From positions 1,183,501-1,247,500 of the forward strand of contig NZ_CP102288.1 of the NCBI RefSeq assembly GCF_025151535.1: 64,000 nt of DNA. The letters run 5' to 3'. Positions within the stretch are counted from its first letter, which is position 1. Each line of letters starts with the position of its first letter. The notes beneath the pieces are model-generated. The model ran no database searches and was not told the origin of the DNA. It was given only the letters and a program-made list of their open reading frames with translations. This document shows, piece by piece, positions 9,203-17,768 of this stretch. This stretch comes from Segatella copri DSM 18205. Its GTDB lineage: Bacteria; Bacteroidota; Bacteroidia; Bacteroidales; Bacteroidaceae. The position numbers were made by a program, and so were the translations under genes.

Positions 9203-10351
9203 ATGGATTTCATCATACAAAACTTCAATGAGTTTCTTACCTTTACGGGCTTTGCCAACGCCTCGGCAGGAAACCTCATCATGATTCTGGTGGGAGCACT
9301 CTTTATCTGGCTCGCCATCAAGAAAGATTTTGAGCCGCTGCTCCTGGTTCCTATCGGATTGGGAATCATTCTTGGCAACATTCCATTCCGTGCCGATGCA
9401 GGACTCGAAATAGGTTTATACGAAGACAACTCCGTTCTGAACATCTTCTACCAGGGAGTGAAACAGGGCTGGTACCCGCCACTCGTATTCCTGGGCATTG
9501 GAGCCATGACCGACTTCTCTGCGCTCATTTCCAACCCGAAGCTCATCCTGATTGGAGCCGCTGCCCAATTTGGAATCTTCGGTGCCTACATGATTGCACT
9601 GGCTCTGGGATTCGAACCTAACCAGGCAGCTGGCATTGCCATTATCGGAGGAGCAGACGGACCAACCGCCATCTTCCTGAGCAGCAAACTGAGTCCGAAC
9701 CTCATGGGAGCCATTGCGGTTTGCGCCTACTCTTACATGGCACTGGTGCCTGTAATCCAACCACCTTTGATGCGACTGCTTACAACCAAGAAAGAGCGCG
9801 TCCTCAAGATGAAACCGGCACGTCAGGTTTCACAGACCGAAAAGATTCTCTTCCCTATCATCGGTCTGCTTCTCACCACCTTCATCGTTCCATCCGGTTT
9901 GCCATTATTAGGAATGCTATTCTTCGGAAACCTTCTGAAAGAGAGCGGAAAGACAACCCGACTCGCCAAGACAGCAAGCAGCAGCTTGAATGATATTGTC
10001 GTTATCCTCCTCGGCCTGACCGTAGGCTGTTCTACCCAGGCTTCAGAGTTTCTGACATTAAACACCATCAAAATCTTTGCTCTCGGTGCTCTTGCTTTCA
10101 TCATCGCATCGGCAAGCGGAATCTTATTCGTCAAACTGATGAATCTCTTCTTGCCAAAAGGCAAGAAACTGAACCCACTTATCGGAAACGCCGGAGTGAG
10201 TGCCGTACCAATGAGTGCACGCATCTCCAACAACCTGGGTCTGGAATACGACCGCCACAACTTCCTTCTCATGCATGCCATGGGACCAAACGTTGCGGGA
10301 GTCATCGGTTCTGCCGTTGCAGCCGGAGCTTTGCTGGGATTCTTCAATTAA
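9203..10351 (+). CDS. Sodium-translocating decarboxylase beta subunit (OadB/MmdB family)
   Basis: The beta subunit decarboxylates carboxybiotin and couples this to sodium export. The 382-aa polytopic protein has the conserved GGADGPTAIF segment (about residues 153-162), GLTVGCSTQASEFL and a C-terminal MHAMGPNVAGVIGSAVAAG, all family hallmarks. It lies 92 bases after the biotin carrier gene. The gap holds an AT-rich repeat-like stretch (TTTAACTTTCAAAGTTCAAAG) but no terminator. The alpha (carboxyltransferase) gene is not in this operon. Substrate methylmalonyl-CoA is inferred from Bacteroidota succinate-propionate metabolism. Confidence 0.93.
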   Translation: MDFIIQNFNEFLTFTGFANASAGNLIMILVGALFIWLAIKKDFEPLLLVPIGLGIILGNIPFRADAGLEIGLYEDNSVLNIFYQGVKQGWYPPLVFLGIGAMTDFSALISNPKLILIGAAAQFGIFGAYMIALALGFEPNQAAGIAIIGGADGPTAIFLSSKLSPNLMGAIAVCAYSYMALVPVIQPPLMRLLTTKKERVLKMKPARQVSQTEKILFPIIGLLLTTFIVPSGLPLLGMLFFGNLLKESGKTTRLAKTASSSLNDIVVILLGLTVGCSTQASEFLTLNTIKIFALGALAFIIASASGILFVKLMNLFLPKGKKLNPLIGNAGVSAVPMSARISNNLGLEYDRHNFLLMHAMGPNVAGVIGSAVAAGALLGFFN

Positions 10352-10400
10352 AAGTTGAGCCACCAAGCTATCCCTCCAGGATAAGCACATAAAAATAGAA

Positions 10401-10459
10401 TCGCCCTGAAAGGACAAAAGCATCTTACATCCAATGCTTTCCCTTTCAGGGCGACTTTT
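10401..10459 (+). terminator. Terminator between the beta subunit gene and the convergent lipoprotein gene
   Basis: Perfect 13-base arms TCGCCCTGAAAGG (10401-10413) and CCTTTCAGGGCGA (10442-10454) are followed by a run of T. The arm sequence is close to the GCCCTGAAAGGGC repeat seen elsewhere in the window. Confidence 0.8.
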
Positions 10460-10471
10460 TTATTTCTTTTT

Positions 10472-11275
10472 TTAACTCTTAACCCGCATTCTCATTTTTC
10501 CTTCAAAGGAAATGATAACCTCAACCTGATAACTCAAACTGCTGTCAGGCATTGCCAGAACAGCAAGATAATGAATGCCAGATTCATCTATCTTATTGAA
10601 TACGATGTCGCTCAATATAGACTGGTCCAAGAAAGAAGCAGGAACCTGCTTATCGAAATCCTTCTTATGGAAATCACGAGAGAACAGACGGTTGGCACCA
10701 TGATAAACATGCAAGTTTACAATATTATCATAATAAACATTGTCTACCTCAACACCATCATCATTATAAGAACTCTTGTAGACCTTATAACTTGTTGGGT
10801 TAACCTGTACGTAGAGATGATATTTCTCATCGCCCCTTACAACCACCGTATCACGTTTAATCAGCGTATTCTGATTCAGCGCCACGGAAGCATGGTTGTG
10901 GATGAACTGCTGCAAATAAGACTTATCTTCCGTCTTCACCAGCTTAACCACATCCCCATTCTGCACCTTAAACTGGAAAATATGCTCAGCCTGTTTTACG
11001 ATCGGATATTTTGCAATATTAGCACCCTTCATTACAAGCGTATCGCCAGCAATGTAGAAGTAGACAGGCTGACTGGTTGAATCAGGATAATAAATCGTAT
11101 CGCCTTTTACGCGGAACGCCACATCATCCTCATCGTCATCGTTCAGCCAAATGCCTTGCAACATCTTCTTAGCCGCAGTATCTTCCTTCACTTCCTGTTG
11201 CTTTTCGGCCTTCTGCCCACAAGCAACAAGAGTCAAGATACAACTGAGCAACCATAAATTAACTATCTTTTTCAT
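10472..11275 (-). CDS. Secreted lipoprotein of unknown function (DUF4738-like)
   Basis: The 267-aa protein has a lipoprotein signal with lipobox LVAC (Cys19), so it is probably membrane anchored outside the cytoplasm. The mature part is beta-rich, with repeated short strands (GDTIYYPD, GDTLVMKG, GDVVKLVK) that suggest a lipocalin-like or small barrel fold. It resembles Bacteroidota lipoproteins annotated DUF4738, an assignment I make from memory. It is followed by rfbC on the same strand upstream, with a 45-base gap. No function can be named. Confidence 0.7.
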   Translation of the reverse strand: MKKIVNLWLLSCILTLVACGQKAEKQQEVKEDTAAKKMLQGIWLNDDDEDDVAFRVKGDTIYYPDSTSQPVYFYIAGDTLVMKGANIAKYPIVKQAEHIFQFKVQNGDVVKLVKTEDKSYLQQFIHNHASVALNQNTLIKRDTVVVRGDEKYHLYVQVNPTSYKVYKSSYNDDGVEVDNVYYDNIVNLHVYHGANRLFSRDFHKKDFDKQVPASFLDQSILSDIVFNKIDESGIHYLAVLAMPDSSLSYQVEVIISFEGKMRMRVKS

Positions 11276-11320
11276 GATGAGTTCTTTAAATAAATTAATC
11301 GGTAAAAGCTGATACCAATT

Positions 11321-11875
11321 CTACTCGAAATAATCAGCCTCTTCGAAAGACTTTGCCTTGGTTCTGTCTTTTTCTGACGTAAGCACCTCAACTCCTTCAA
11401 TAGGCCATTTTATTCCGATAGTAGGATCATCCCAATGAATACTGGCTTCGTAATCAGGAGCATAAACATTATCTACTTTATAAGTAAAGATGGCTTCGTC
11501 ACTCAGTACCAGGAAACCATGGGCAAAACCGCGAGGAATGAAAAACTGACGTTTGTTCTCTCCACTCAGTTCAACCATTACATATTTACCGAAAGTCTTA
11601 CTGCCCTTTCTCAAGTCAACAGCTACATCCAGCACGCGGCCTTTGATGACACGCACCAACTTAGCCTGCGAGAATTCACCTTTCTGATAATGCAAACCTC
11701 TGAGCACACCACGAGCCGACATCGATTCATTGTCTTGCACAAACACCACATGCCCTCCAACGTGAGCATCAAAGTCAGCCTGCTTCCATGCTTCAAAGAA
11801 ATAGCCGCGAGCATCTTCAAATACCCGAGGTTCTATCAGCCAGACTCCTTCAATTTCTATCTCTGTATATTTCAT
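11321..11875 (-). CDS. rfbC: dTDP-4-dehydrorhamnose 3,5-epimerase
   Basis: RfbC/RmlC epimerises dTDP-4-keto-6-deoxyglucose in dTDP-L-rhamnose synthesis for surface glycans. The 184-aa cupin has the expected GVLRGLHYQ motif with the catalytic His (about residue 63), the VDLRKGSKTFG segment and FIPRGFAHGFLVLSD. Length is standard. No other rml genes are near; the downstream lipoprotein is unrelated. A consensus promoter lies directly upstream. Confidence 0.95.
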   Translation of the reverse strand: MKYTEIEIEGVWLIEPRVFEDARGYFFEAWKQADFDAHVGGHVVFVQDNESMSARGVLRGLHYQKGEFSQAKLVRVIKGRVLDVAVDLRKGSKTFGKYVMVELSGENKRQFFIPRGFAHGFLVLSDEAIFTYKVDNVYAPDYEASIHWDDPTIGIKWPIEGVEVLTSEKDRTKAKSFEEADYFE

Positions 11876-11902
11876 TGATTTATACCTTATTTATTTTAGG
11901 CA

Positions 11903-11932
11903 CAAAGGTAATACTTTTTCCCGAAACGACAA
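11903..11932 (-). promoter_or_regulatory. Promoter for rfbC
   Basis: Minus-strand TTG (11932-11930) is followed after 19 bases by TACCTTTG (11910-11903), just upstream of the rfbC start at 11875. Confidence 0.7.
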
Positions 11933-11981
11933 AACAAATTAGACTTTTTATGATTTCATCGAAAATTTTCTTTATTTTCTG

Positions 11982-12012
11982 TTGGTCATTTCCGAAAAAA
12001 TCACTACCTTTG
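11982..12012 (+). promoter_or_regulatory. Promoter of the SPOR-domain gene, directly abutting its start codon
   Basis: TTG (11982-11984) is followed after 20 bases by TACCTTTG (12005-12012). Transcription should begin about 5-7 bases later, that is at or next to the GTG at 12018, which implies a leaderless or near-leaderless message. Confidence 0.7.
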
Positions 12013-12017
12013 CAAAC

Positions 12018-13130
12018 GTGAATAGACTAGAAAGACATATAGAGATCCTACTTTTGAGCAACGATTGCGTGATTGTCCCAGGATTTGGTGGCTTCATGGC
12101 TCATCATGTAGATGCGCGTTACGATGGCAGAGACAGCATGTTTTTGCCACCGCTGAGAACTATTGGCTTTAACCCACAGCTCCAGATGAACGATTCTCTC
12201 CTTGCACTTTCGTATGTTGAAGCATACGATATCAGCTATCCGGAAGCTTTGAACCGCATTGCTGATGAAGTGACAGAGATGCGTCAGACTCTGGAGAATT
12301 CAGGAAAATTTGAACTGAATGATATTGGCACCATCATATTGAACGAAGACGGAAATTATACCTTCGAACCATGCGAGGCGGGCATTCTTACCCCTGAGTT
12401 GTATGGCTTGGGCGGCTTAAACATGCTCCCACTCGCGCAGATTTCTGCAGAAGAGGTTCAGAAGACTGAAGATTCTGCTGCTTCAATCATTGAAATGCCA
12501 GCAAAGACAGTAGAAAACAATCGTACAGAAAGCGAAGTCAAGAATCAGGATAGTAACCAGAAGATGGAGAGTGGACTCTCTGTCAACAATTCTGTGTTCG
12601 TTAACGAAGAAGAAGAATCAAATGCCGAATTCATCAGCATCAAGAAGAGCTGGTTGCGCAATATTGCAGCAGCCTGCATCGCTCTCATTGCATTCTTCAC
12701 CTACTCTTCTCCATTGGGAACCCCAACTGTTCAGAAGAGCCAAATCGACACAGGTATGTTGAACCGCATCATGCCTAAGGAGATCAATAAAGTTGCGCAA
12801 CCTCAAGAACTGGTACTTAGTACAGAATCACAGGCAGAAGAGAGCATTCCTGCCAAGTCTGTCAACATGACTCAGGACAATGAATTGCAAACAGCTTCTT
12901 CTTACTATAGCATCGTTTTGGCAAGTCGTGTTACCAAGCGCAATGCTGCCTGCTATGCTGAACTCCTCCAAAACAAAGGATTCAAGGAAGCTAGGGTGTT
13001 GATTACGGATAATAATGTGAAAGTTATATACGGAACATACTCTACCGAGGGCGAAGCTTATACTGCTCTCAACCGTTTACACAACTATGATGCTTTTACT
13101 GACGGCTGGATTACGAAAGTGAAAGAATAG
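12018..13130 (+). CDS. HU-CCDC81/SPOR-domain protein, envelope-linked
   Basis: I place the start at GTG 12018 (protein begins MNRLERHIEILLLSNDCVIV, 370 aa). The family begins in this way, and the longer frame from TTG 11982 starts inside the promoter. The N-terminal part (about 1-110) resembles the HU/CCDC81-like domain of Bacteroidota proteins. An acidic linker leads to a membrane helix (about residues 215-232) and a C-terminal SPOR domain (about 295-370, YYSIVLASRVTKRNAACYAE). SPOR domains usually bind denuded peptidoglycan at septa, so a cell-division or envelope role is likely. It is monocistronic in appearance; the next gene starts about 100 bases later. Confidence 0.8.
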   Translation: MNRLERHIEILLLSNDCVIVPGFGGFMAHHVDARYDGRDSMFLPPLRTIGFNPQLQMNDSLLALSYVEAYDISYPEALNRIADEVTEMRQTLENSGKFELNDIGTIILNEDGNYTFEPCEAGILTPELYGLGGLNMLPLAQISAEEVQKTEDSAASIIEMPAKTVENNRTESEVKNQDSNQKMESGLSVNNSVFVNEEEESNAEFISIKKSWLRNIAAACIALIAFFTYSSPLGTPTVQKSQIDTGMLNRIMPKEINKVAQPQELVLSTESQAEESIPAKSVNMTQDNELQTASSYYSIVLASRVTKRNAACYAELLQNKGFKEARVLITDNNVKVIYGTYSTEGEAYTALNRLHNYDAFTDGWITKVKE

Positions 13131-13236
13131 TTTACAGTTAAGAGTTTATAGTTTATAGCTAGAACAAAGAGCAAGGAGTATCGGAAACTTCTACAACACA
13201 TTATTATAATAAAGATAGAAAAGTAAGAAAAAGAAT

Positions 13237-13773
13237 ATGAAAAGAGTACGTTGTCCTAAATGCGATAATTTTATCACCTTCGATGAGACCAAGTATCAGG
13301 CAGGTCAGAGTCTCGTTTTCGTTTGTCCTAATTGCAATAAGCAGTTTGGCATCCGAATGGGAGTTTCCAAGCTCCGCGAAACCCGCAAGGAGGAAAAACT
13401 TGATGAGAATGCCAACGAGAAGGGATACGGTTCTATCGTTGTCATCGAGAACGTATTCGCTTACAAACAGGTCATCCCGCTCCAGTTAGGCGACAACATC
13501 ATCGGCCGCTACATGAAGAACAGCGGAATCAACTGCCCTATCGAAACCGTAGACCCAAGCGTTGACATGAACCATTGCGTAATCAACGTTAGCCGCGACA
13601 AGAAAGGCAAATTGAAATATGTACTCCGTGATGGACCAAGTTATACAGGAACTTTCGTTGACAATGAGATTCTGGGCGACAGAGAACGCCGCGTTATTGA
13701 AGACGGAACCCTGTTCACCATTGGAGCAACTTCTATCATTCTCCGCACAGCAGACAGTGAAGAAGAAAACTAA
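13237..13773 (+). CDS. Zinc-ribbon and FHA-domain protein
   Basis: This 178-aa protein starts with a zinc ribbon (CPKCDN at residues 5-10 and CPNCNKQFG at about 32-40, four cysteines). An FHA domain follows (about 75-170) with GRYMKN, the conserved Ser/His region MNHCVIN and a late TLFTIG strand. FHA domains recognise phosphothreonine peptides, so a signalling or assembly role is likely, but no kinase or partner is in the window. A terminator follows directly. Confidence 0.8.
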   Translation: MKRVRCPKCDNFITFDETKYQAGQSLVFVCPNCNKQFGIRMGVSKLRETRKEEKLDENANEKGYGSIVVIENVFAYKQVIPLQLGDNIIGRYMKNSGINCPIETVDPSVDMNHCVINVSRDKKGKLKYVLRDGPSYTGTFVDNEILGDRERRVIEDGTLFTIGATSIILRTADSEEEN

Positions 13774-13802
13774 GAAGTTTCAATTATCAAAATAAACACT
13801 TC

Positions 13803-13847
13803 AAAAGGAGCAATTAGATGTTGGTTTACATCCAATTGCTCCTTTTT
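13803..13847 (+). terminator. Terminator after the FHA gene
   Basis: Perfect 13-base arms AAAAGGAGCAATT and AATTGCTCCTTTT with an 18-base spacer end in T5. Confidence 0.85.
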
Positions 13848-13955
13848 CACTTAACGAAAACGTAAAAACACGCCATATTTCTAACTTTCTGAAAGAAATC
13901 TACTATATTTCGTAATCTTTTTGCTTTTATTTTCTTTAAATTAAAAGAAAATGTG

Positions 13956-13963
13956 TACCTTTG
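13956..13963 (+). promoter_or_regulatory. -7 box upstream of hisH
   Basis: TACCTTTG sits 40 bases before the hisH start at 14003. The -33 region is a weak match (T-rich around 13931-13937). I see no attenuator or T-box in the short leader. Confidence 0.55.
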
Positions 13964-14002
13964 CATCGAAAAATAAGAAATAGAAATGAATTACGTTAGG
14001 TT

Positions 14003-14641
14003 ATGGATGTAGCAATCGTAAAATATAATGCCGGAAATATCTATTCCGTAGTCAACGCCATGAAGCGTTTAGGCATCGAACCTGTACTTACAGATGATGC
14101 AGAAATGCTCCAGAAGGCTGACCGCGTTCTCTTCCCAGGACAAGGCCAGGCAAGAGAAGCAATGGAATATCTGAAGGCTCATCAGCTTGATCAAGTAATC
14201 AAGAACTTGAAGCAACCCGTCCTGGGCATTTGTGTAGGACAGCAACTCTTGTGCCGTCATTCTGAAGAAGGTGACGTAGATTGCATCGGAATCTTTGATG
14301 TAGATGTAAAGCGATTCCAGCCTCAGAAACACGAAGACAAGGTGCCTGCTATGGGATGGAATGAAATCTATGATTTGAAGACTGACCTTTATAAGGGGTT
14401 CGGAAACAGAACGGATTCTGACTCAGACAAGTCTACCGCTGATGCACTGCTTCATCCCTACTCCTATTTCGTACATAGTTATTATGTGCCACTCTGCGAG
14501 GAGACCATTGCCAAGGCAGAATACATTCTTCCTTATAGTGCATCGCTCCACAAAGACAATTTCTATACCTGCCAGTTCCATCCTGAAAAGAGCGGAAAGG
14601 TGGGAGAACAGATTTTAAAGAACTTTTTAGAGATAAAATAA
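14003..14641 (+). CDS. hisH: Imidazole glycerol phosphate synthase, glutaminase subunit
   Basis: HisH releases ammonia from glutamine for HisF in step five of histidine synthesis. The 212-aa class I amidotransferase has the nucleophile Cys77 in GICVGQQLL and the His-Glu pair in QFHPEKSG near the C-terminus. An Asp/Ser-rich insertion at about 134-150 (NRTDSDSDKSTAD) makes it slightly longer than usual and probably forms a surface loop. It leads the hisH-hisA-hisF-hisIE run, with gaps of 13-44 bases. Confidence 0.95.
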   Translation: MDVAIVKYNAGNIYSVVNAMKRLGIEPVLTDDAEMLQKADRVLFPGQGQAREAMEYLKAHQLDQVIKNLKQPVLGICVGQQLLCRHSEEGDVDCIGIFDVDVKRFQPQKHEDKVPAMGWNEIYDLKTDLYKGFGNRTDSDSDKSTADALLHPYSYFVHSYYVPLCEETIAKAEYILPYSASLHKDNFYTCQFHPEKSGKVGEQILKNFLEIK

Positions 14642-14657
14642 AAGAGGAAATACAAAT

Positions 14658-15383
14658 ATGATAGAATTAATTCCAGCTATCGACTTGATAAATGGCCAGT
14701 GTGTTCGTCTTACCAAAGGCGATTACGACCAGAAGAAGGTTTACAATGACAATCCTGCCGAGGTGGCAAAACAGTTTGAGCAGATGGGCTTCAAACGCCT
14801 GCATGTAGTAGACCTCGATGGAGCCAAGTCAAAGCACATCGTAAATGATGCGGTGTTGAAGGCAATTACCACAGAAACCTCTCTCGTGGTTGATTTCGGT
14901 GGCGGAATCAAGACCGAAGAAGATATTGAGAAAGCTTTTGCTGCGGGAGCAAGCATGGTTACAGTGGGCAGTATTGCCGTCACCATTCCTGAACTCTTCA
15001 TGCAATGGTTGGACAAATATGGAGCCGACCGCCTGATTCTGGGAGCCGACGTAAGAAACGGAAAGATTTCTATCAACGGATGGAAAGAAGATTCTTCTGA
15101 AGATCTCCTTCCTTTCCTGAAAAAGTACATCGATAAAGGAGTACGCTATGTTCTCTGCACAGAAATCAGCAAAGACGGAACGCTGCAGGGACCTGCCATA
15201 GAACTCTACAAAGAAGTAATGGCTGCCTATCCTCAACTGCATCTTATCGCCTCAGGCGGAGTAAGTTGCAACGAAGACATCGAAGCATTGGAAACTGCAG
15301 GAATTCCTGCCGTAGTATTTGGAAAAGCTTTCTACGAAGGGAAAATCGATGTTAAGAAACTAGTTAATAGCTTCAATCGATAA
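14658..15383 (+). CDS. hisA: ProFAR isomerase HisA
   Basis: HisA opens the ribose ring of ProFAR (Amadori rearrangement) in histidine synthesis. The 241-aa TIM barrel has the N-terminal catalytic Asp in IPAIDLINGQCVRL, the phosphate-binding DFGGGIKT and SGGVSCNED loops, and LGADVRNGK. Length is normal. It sits 16 bases after hisH and 13 before hisF. Confidence 0.96.
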   Translation: MIELIPAIDLINGQCVRLTKGDYDQKKVYNDNPAEVAKQFEQMGFKRLHVVDLDGAKSKHIVNDAVLKAITTETSLVVDFGGGIKTEEDIEKAFAAGASMVTVGSIAVTIPELFMQWLDKYGADRLILGADVRNGKISINGWKEDSSEDLLPFLKKYIDKGVRYVLCTEISKDGTLQGPAIELYKEVMAAYPQLHLIASGGVSCNEDIEALETAGIPAVVFGKAFYEGKIDVKKLVNSFNR

Positions 15384-15396
15384 GAATTAAAATACA

Positions 15397-16179
15397 ATGG
15401 TGAAAATTCAAAGTAAAAGCAAAGGATTAGCTAAACGAATCGTTCCTTGTCTTGATGTAAAGAACGGCGAGACGGTAAAGGGAACCAATTTCGTAAACCT
15501 TCGCAGCGCTGGTGACCCGGTAGAACTGGGAAAAGCTTATAGCGATGCTGGAGCCGATGAGCTCGTATTCCTCGATATTACAGCGAGTTTCGAAGAGCGC
15601 AAAACCTTTACGGATATGGTAACCCGTGTGGCTGCCGAAATCAATATCCCATTTACTGTGGGAGGTGGAATCAATGAACTCAAAGATGTTGACCGCCTGC
15701 TCAACGCAGGAGCCGACAAGGTTAGCATTAACAGTGCTGCCATCCGACATCCGGATCTCATCGATGAAATTGCCAACCATTATGGCTCACAGGTTTGCGT
15801 ATGCGCCATTGATGCACGTCTCGATTCTGACGGCTGGCACTGTTATGTAAAAGGCGGAAGAGAACGGGTGGAACTAGGATTGTTTGACTGGGCTAAGGAA
15901 GTAGCCGACCGGGGTGCCGGTGAAATTCTCTTTACCAGTATGGATCATGACGGTGTGAAACAGGGATTCGCAAACGAGGCCCTCGCCCGTCTTGCTGAAG
16001 AAGTAAGCATTCCTATCATCGCCTCAGGAGGTGCTGGAAAGATGGAGCATTTCCGCGATGCGTTCACCCAAGGCAAGGCAGATGCTGCCCTAGCAGCCAG
16101 CGTGTTCCACTTTGGCGAGATTGCCATTCCTGACCTCAAGAAATACCTGAGAGAAGAAGGAATCAACGTGAGAATATAG
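15397..16179 (+). CDS. hisF: Imidazole glycerol phosphate synthase, cyclase subunit
   Basis: HisF uses ammonia from HisH to make imidazole glycerol phosphate and AICAR. The 260-aa TIM barrel has the catalytic Asp in [15 protein letters not shown] and the second in LFTSMDHDG, plus FTVGGGIN and [10 protein letters not shown] phosphate loops. The N-terminus is about nine residues longer than typical HisF (starts usually near [10 protein letters not shown]). The ATG at 15397 has an AT-rich upstream typical of the group, so I keep it. Confidence 0.96.
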   Translation: MVKIQSKSKGLAKRIVPCLDVKNGETVKGTNFVNLRSAGDPVELGKAYSDAGADELVFLDITASFEERKTFTDMVTRVAAEINIPFTVGGGINELKDVDRLLNAGADKVSINSAAIRHPDLIDEIANHYGSQVCVCAIDARLDSDGWHCYVKGGRERVELGLFDWAKEVADRGAGEILFTSMDHDGVKQGFANEALARLAEEVSIPIIASGGAGKMEHFRDAFTQGKADAALAASVFHFGEIAIPDLKKYLREEGINVRI

Positions 16180-16223
16180 GACACGGGGAATATAATAATG
16201 TAAGAAAATAAAAACAAGATAAA

Positions 16224-16871
16224 ATGGAAATAGATTTCGAAAAATTAGGCGGACTGGTTCCTGCCATCATCCAAGACGCAGTTACAAAGAACGTCTTGAT
16301 GCTTGGCTTCATGAATCAGGAAGCATACGATAAGACAATAGCAACCAAAAAGGTGACATTCTGGAGCCGTTCACGCAACTGCCTCTGGACAAAAGGTGAA
16401 ACATCAGGCAACTTCCTGAATCTCGTTAGCATTCAGAACGACTGCGATAACGATACCTTGCTGGTTAAGGTTCACCCAGACGGTCCAACCTGCCACAAAG
16501 GTACAGACACCTGCTGGGCAGAAGAGAATACACTCAACCCAATCCTCTTCCTCTCAGAGCTTCAGGACTTCATCAACAAGCGCCACGAAGAAATGCCAGA
16601 GGGAAGTTACACTACCAGCCTCTTCAAGAAAGGCGTTAATAAAATGGCACAAAAGGTTGGAGAAGAAGCTGTTGAAACCATTATCGAAGCCACAAACGGC
16701 AACAACGAGAAACTCATTTACGAGAGTTCAGACCTTCTCTATCACCTCATCGTTCTGCTCACAAGCAAGGGCTTGAGAATAGAAGATGTTGTGAAAGAAC
16801 TTCAGATGCGTCACGATCCGGAATGGGATAAGAAACGCCGCGTTGCCAAGAGCAAGGGCGAAATGAAATAA
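16224..16871 (+). CDS. hisIE: Bifunctional phosphoribosyl-AMP cyclohydrolase / phosphoribosyl-ATP pyrophosphatase
   Basis: This fusion catalyses steps two and three of histidine synthesis. The HisI half (about residues 1-105) shows TKKVTFWSRSRNCLWTKGE, the zinc/metal motif NDCDNDT and TCHKGTDTCW. The HisE half (about 115-200) shows the helical pyrophosphatase pattern with KVGEEAVETIIEA and SSDLLYHLIVLL. Length (215 aa) is normal for the fusion. It is the last his gene; an interspersed repeat lies between it and ftsE. Confidence 0.96.
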   Translation: MEIDFEKLGGLVPAIIQDAVTKNVLMLGFMNQEAYDKTIATKKVTFWSRSRNCLWTKGETSGNFLNLVSIQNDCDNDTLLVKVHPDGPTCHKGTDTCWAEENTLNPILFLSELQDFINKRHEEMPEGSYTTSLFKKGVNKMAQKVGEEAVETIIEATNGNNEKLIYESSDLLYHLIVLLTSKGLRIEDVVKELQMRHDPEWDKKRRVAKSKGEMK

Positions 16872-16901
16872 TATATCTAGCTCAAGGCTATCTTGCAGCA
16901 G

Positions 16902-16990
16902 CTCGCCCTGAAAGGGCAGAAGCCCCTAGCCCAGGGCAACACCCTGGGTATAAAAAGATATTGGCAATACGCCCTGAAAGGGCAAAAGCT
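16902..16990. repeat. GCCCTGAAAGGGC interspersed repeat, one full and one partial unit
   Basis: A unit of nested palindromes (CGCCCTGAAAGGGC, then AGCCCAGGGC..ACCCTGGGTAT) is followed after about 20 bases by a second CGCCCTGAAAGGGCAAAAGC. A related copy in the opposite orientation is at 32562-32655. Read as protein it gives ALKGQKPLAQGNTLGI-like peptides, which are an artefact of the repeat and not part of FtsE. Confidence 0.8.
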
Positions 16991-17024
16991 TTCAAATACA
17001 TTAAATAAAGGAGAAAAAATTAGG

Positions 17025-17741
17025 ATGTTAATAGATTATCAGAACGTCAGCATATATCAGGCCGATAAGTGCGTGCTCCCAAACATCAATTTCCATATTG
17101 ACGAAGGAGAATTCGCCTACCTTATTGGAAAAGTCGGCTCTGGTAAAAGTTCGCTATTAAAGACACTTTATTGCGAACTAGACCTTGTAGAAGGCGAAAC
17201 CGAGAAGGCTGAAATTCTCGGCAGAGACCTCAAAACTATCAGGCGAAAGGAGATTCCGGCTCTGCGTAAGGAATTGGGAATCATCTTTCAGGATTTCCAG
17301 CTGCTACACGACCGCACCGTTCGCAAGAACTTTGAATTCGTACTCAAGGCAACAGGCTGGAAAAACAAAAAAGACAGAGAAAAGCGTATCGAAGAGGTGC
17401 TCAACGAAGTAGGCATGATTGATAAAATCGACAAGATGCCTCATGAACTCTCAGGTGGTGAGCAACAGCGTGTAGCCATCGCCCGCGCCATTCTCAATAA
17501 TCCAAAAATCATCATCGCCGATGAGCCTACAGGCAATCTCGACCCAGAGACAGCCAGCAACATCGTGAGTCTGCTGAAAGACATCACCAAACAAGGCACA
17601 GCTGTTGTGATGACAACCCATAACATCCCGATGCTCGACAAATTCCCAGGCATCGTTTACCGCTGTAAGGAAGGTGTGCTCTACGACGTAACCAACGAGT
17701 ACAACCACATCGACCTCACAGAGGATGGAGAAGATAATTAA
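17025..17741 (+). CDS. ftsE: Cell-division ABC ATPase FtsE
   Basis: FtsE pairs with FtsX to control peptidoglycan hydrolases at the septum. The 238-aa ATPase has Walker [10 protein letters not shown] (about residues 36-44), signature [14 protein letters not shown] and Walker [15 protein letters not shown] choose ATG 17025 because AAGGAG lies 12 bases upstream and the protein then has family length; the longer open frame from 16893 only reads through the upstream repeat. ftsX is not adjacent, which is common in Bacteroidota. Aspartate kinase follows 27 bases later. Confidence 0.92.
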   Translation: MLIDYQNVSIYQADKCVLPNINFHIDEGEFAYLIGKVGSGKSSLLKTLYCELDLVEGETEKAEILGRDLKTIRRKEIPALRKELGIIFQDFQLLHDRTVRKNFEFVLKATGWKNKKDREKRIEEVLNEVGMIDKIDKMPHELSGGEQQRVAIARAILNNPKIIIADEPTGNLDPETASNIVSLLKDITKQGTAVVMTTHNIPMLDKFPGIVYRCKEGVLYDVTNEYNHIDLTEDGEDN

Positions 17742-17768
17742 GTGAAATAATTAAATAAAATTACGACT

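Noticed and set aside
16893-17024. 44-residue N-terminal extension of FtsE
   Set aside because: It reads through the interspersed repeat; a good ribosome site and family length support ATG 17025.
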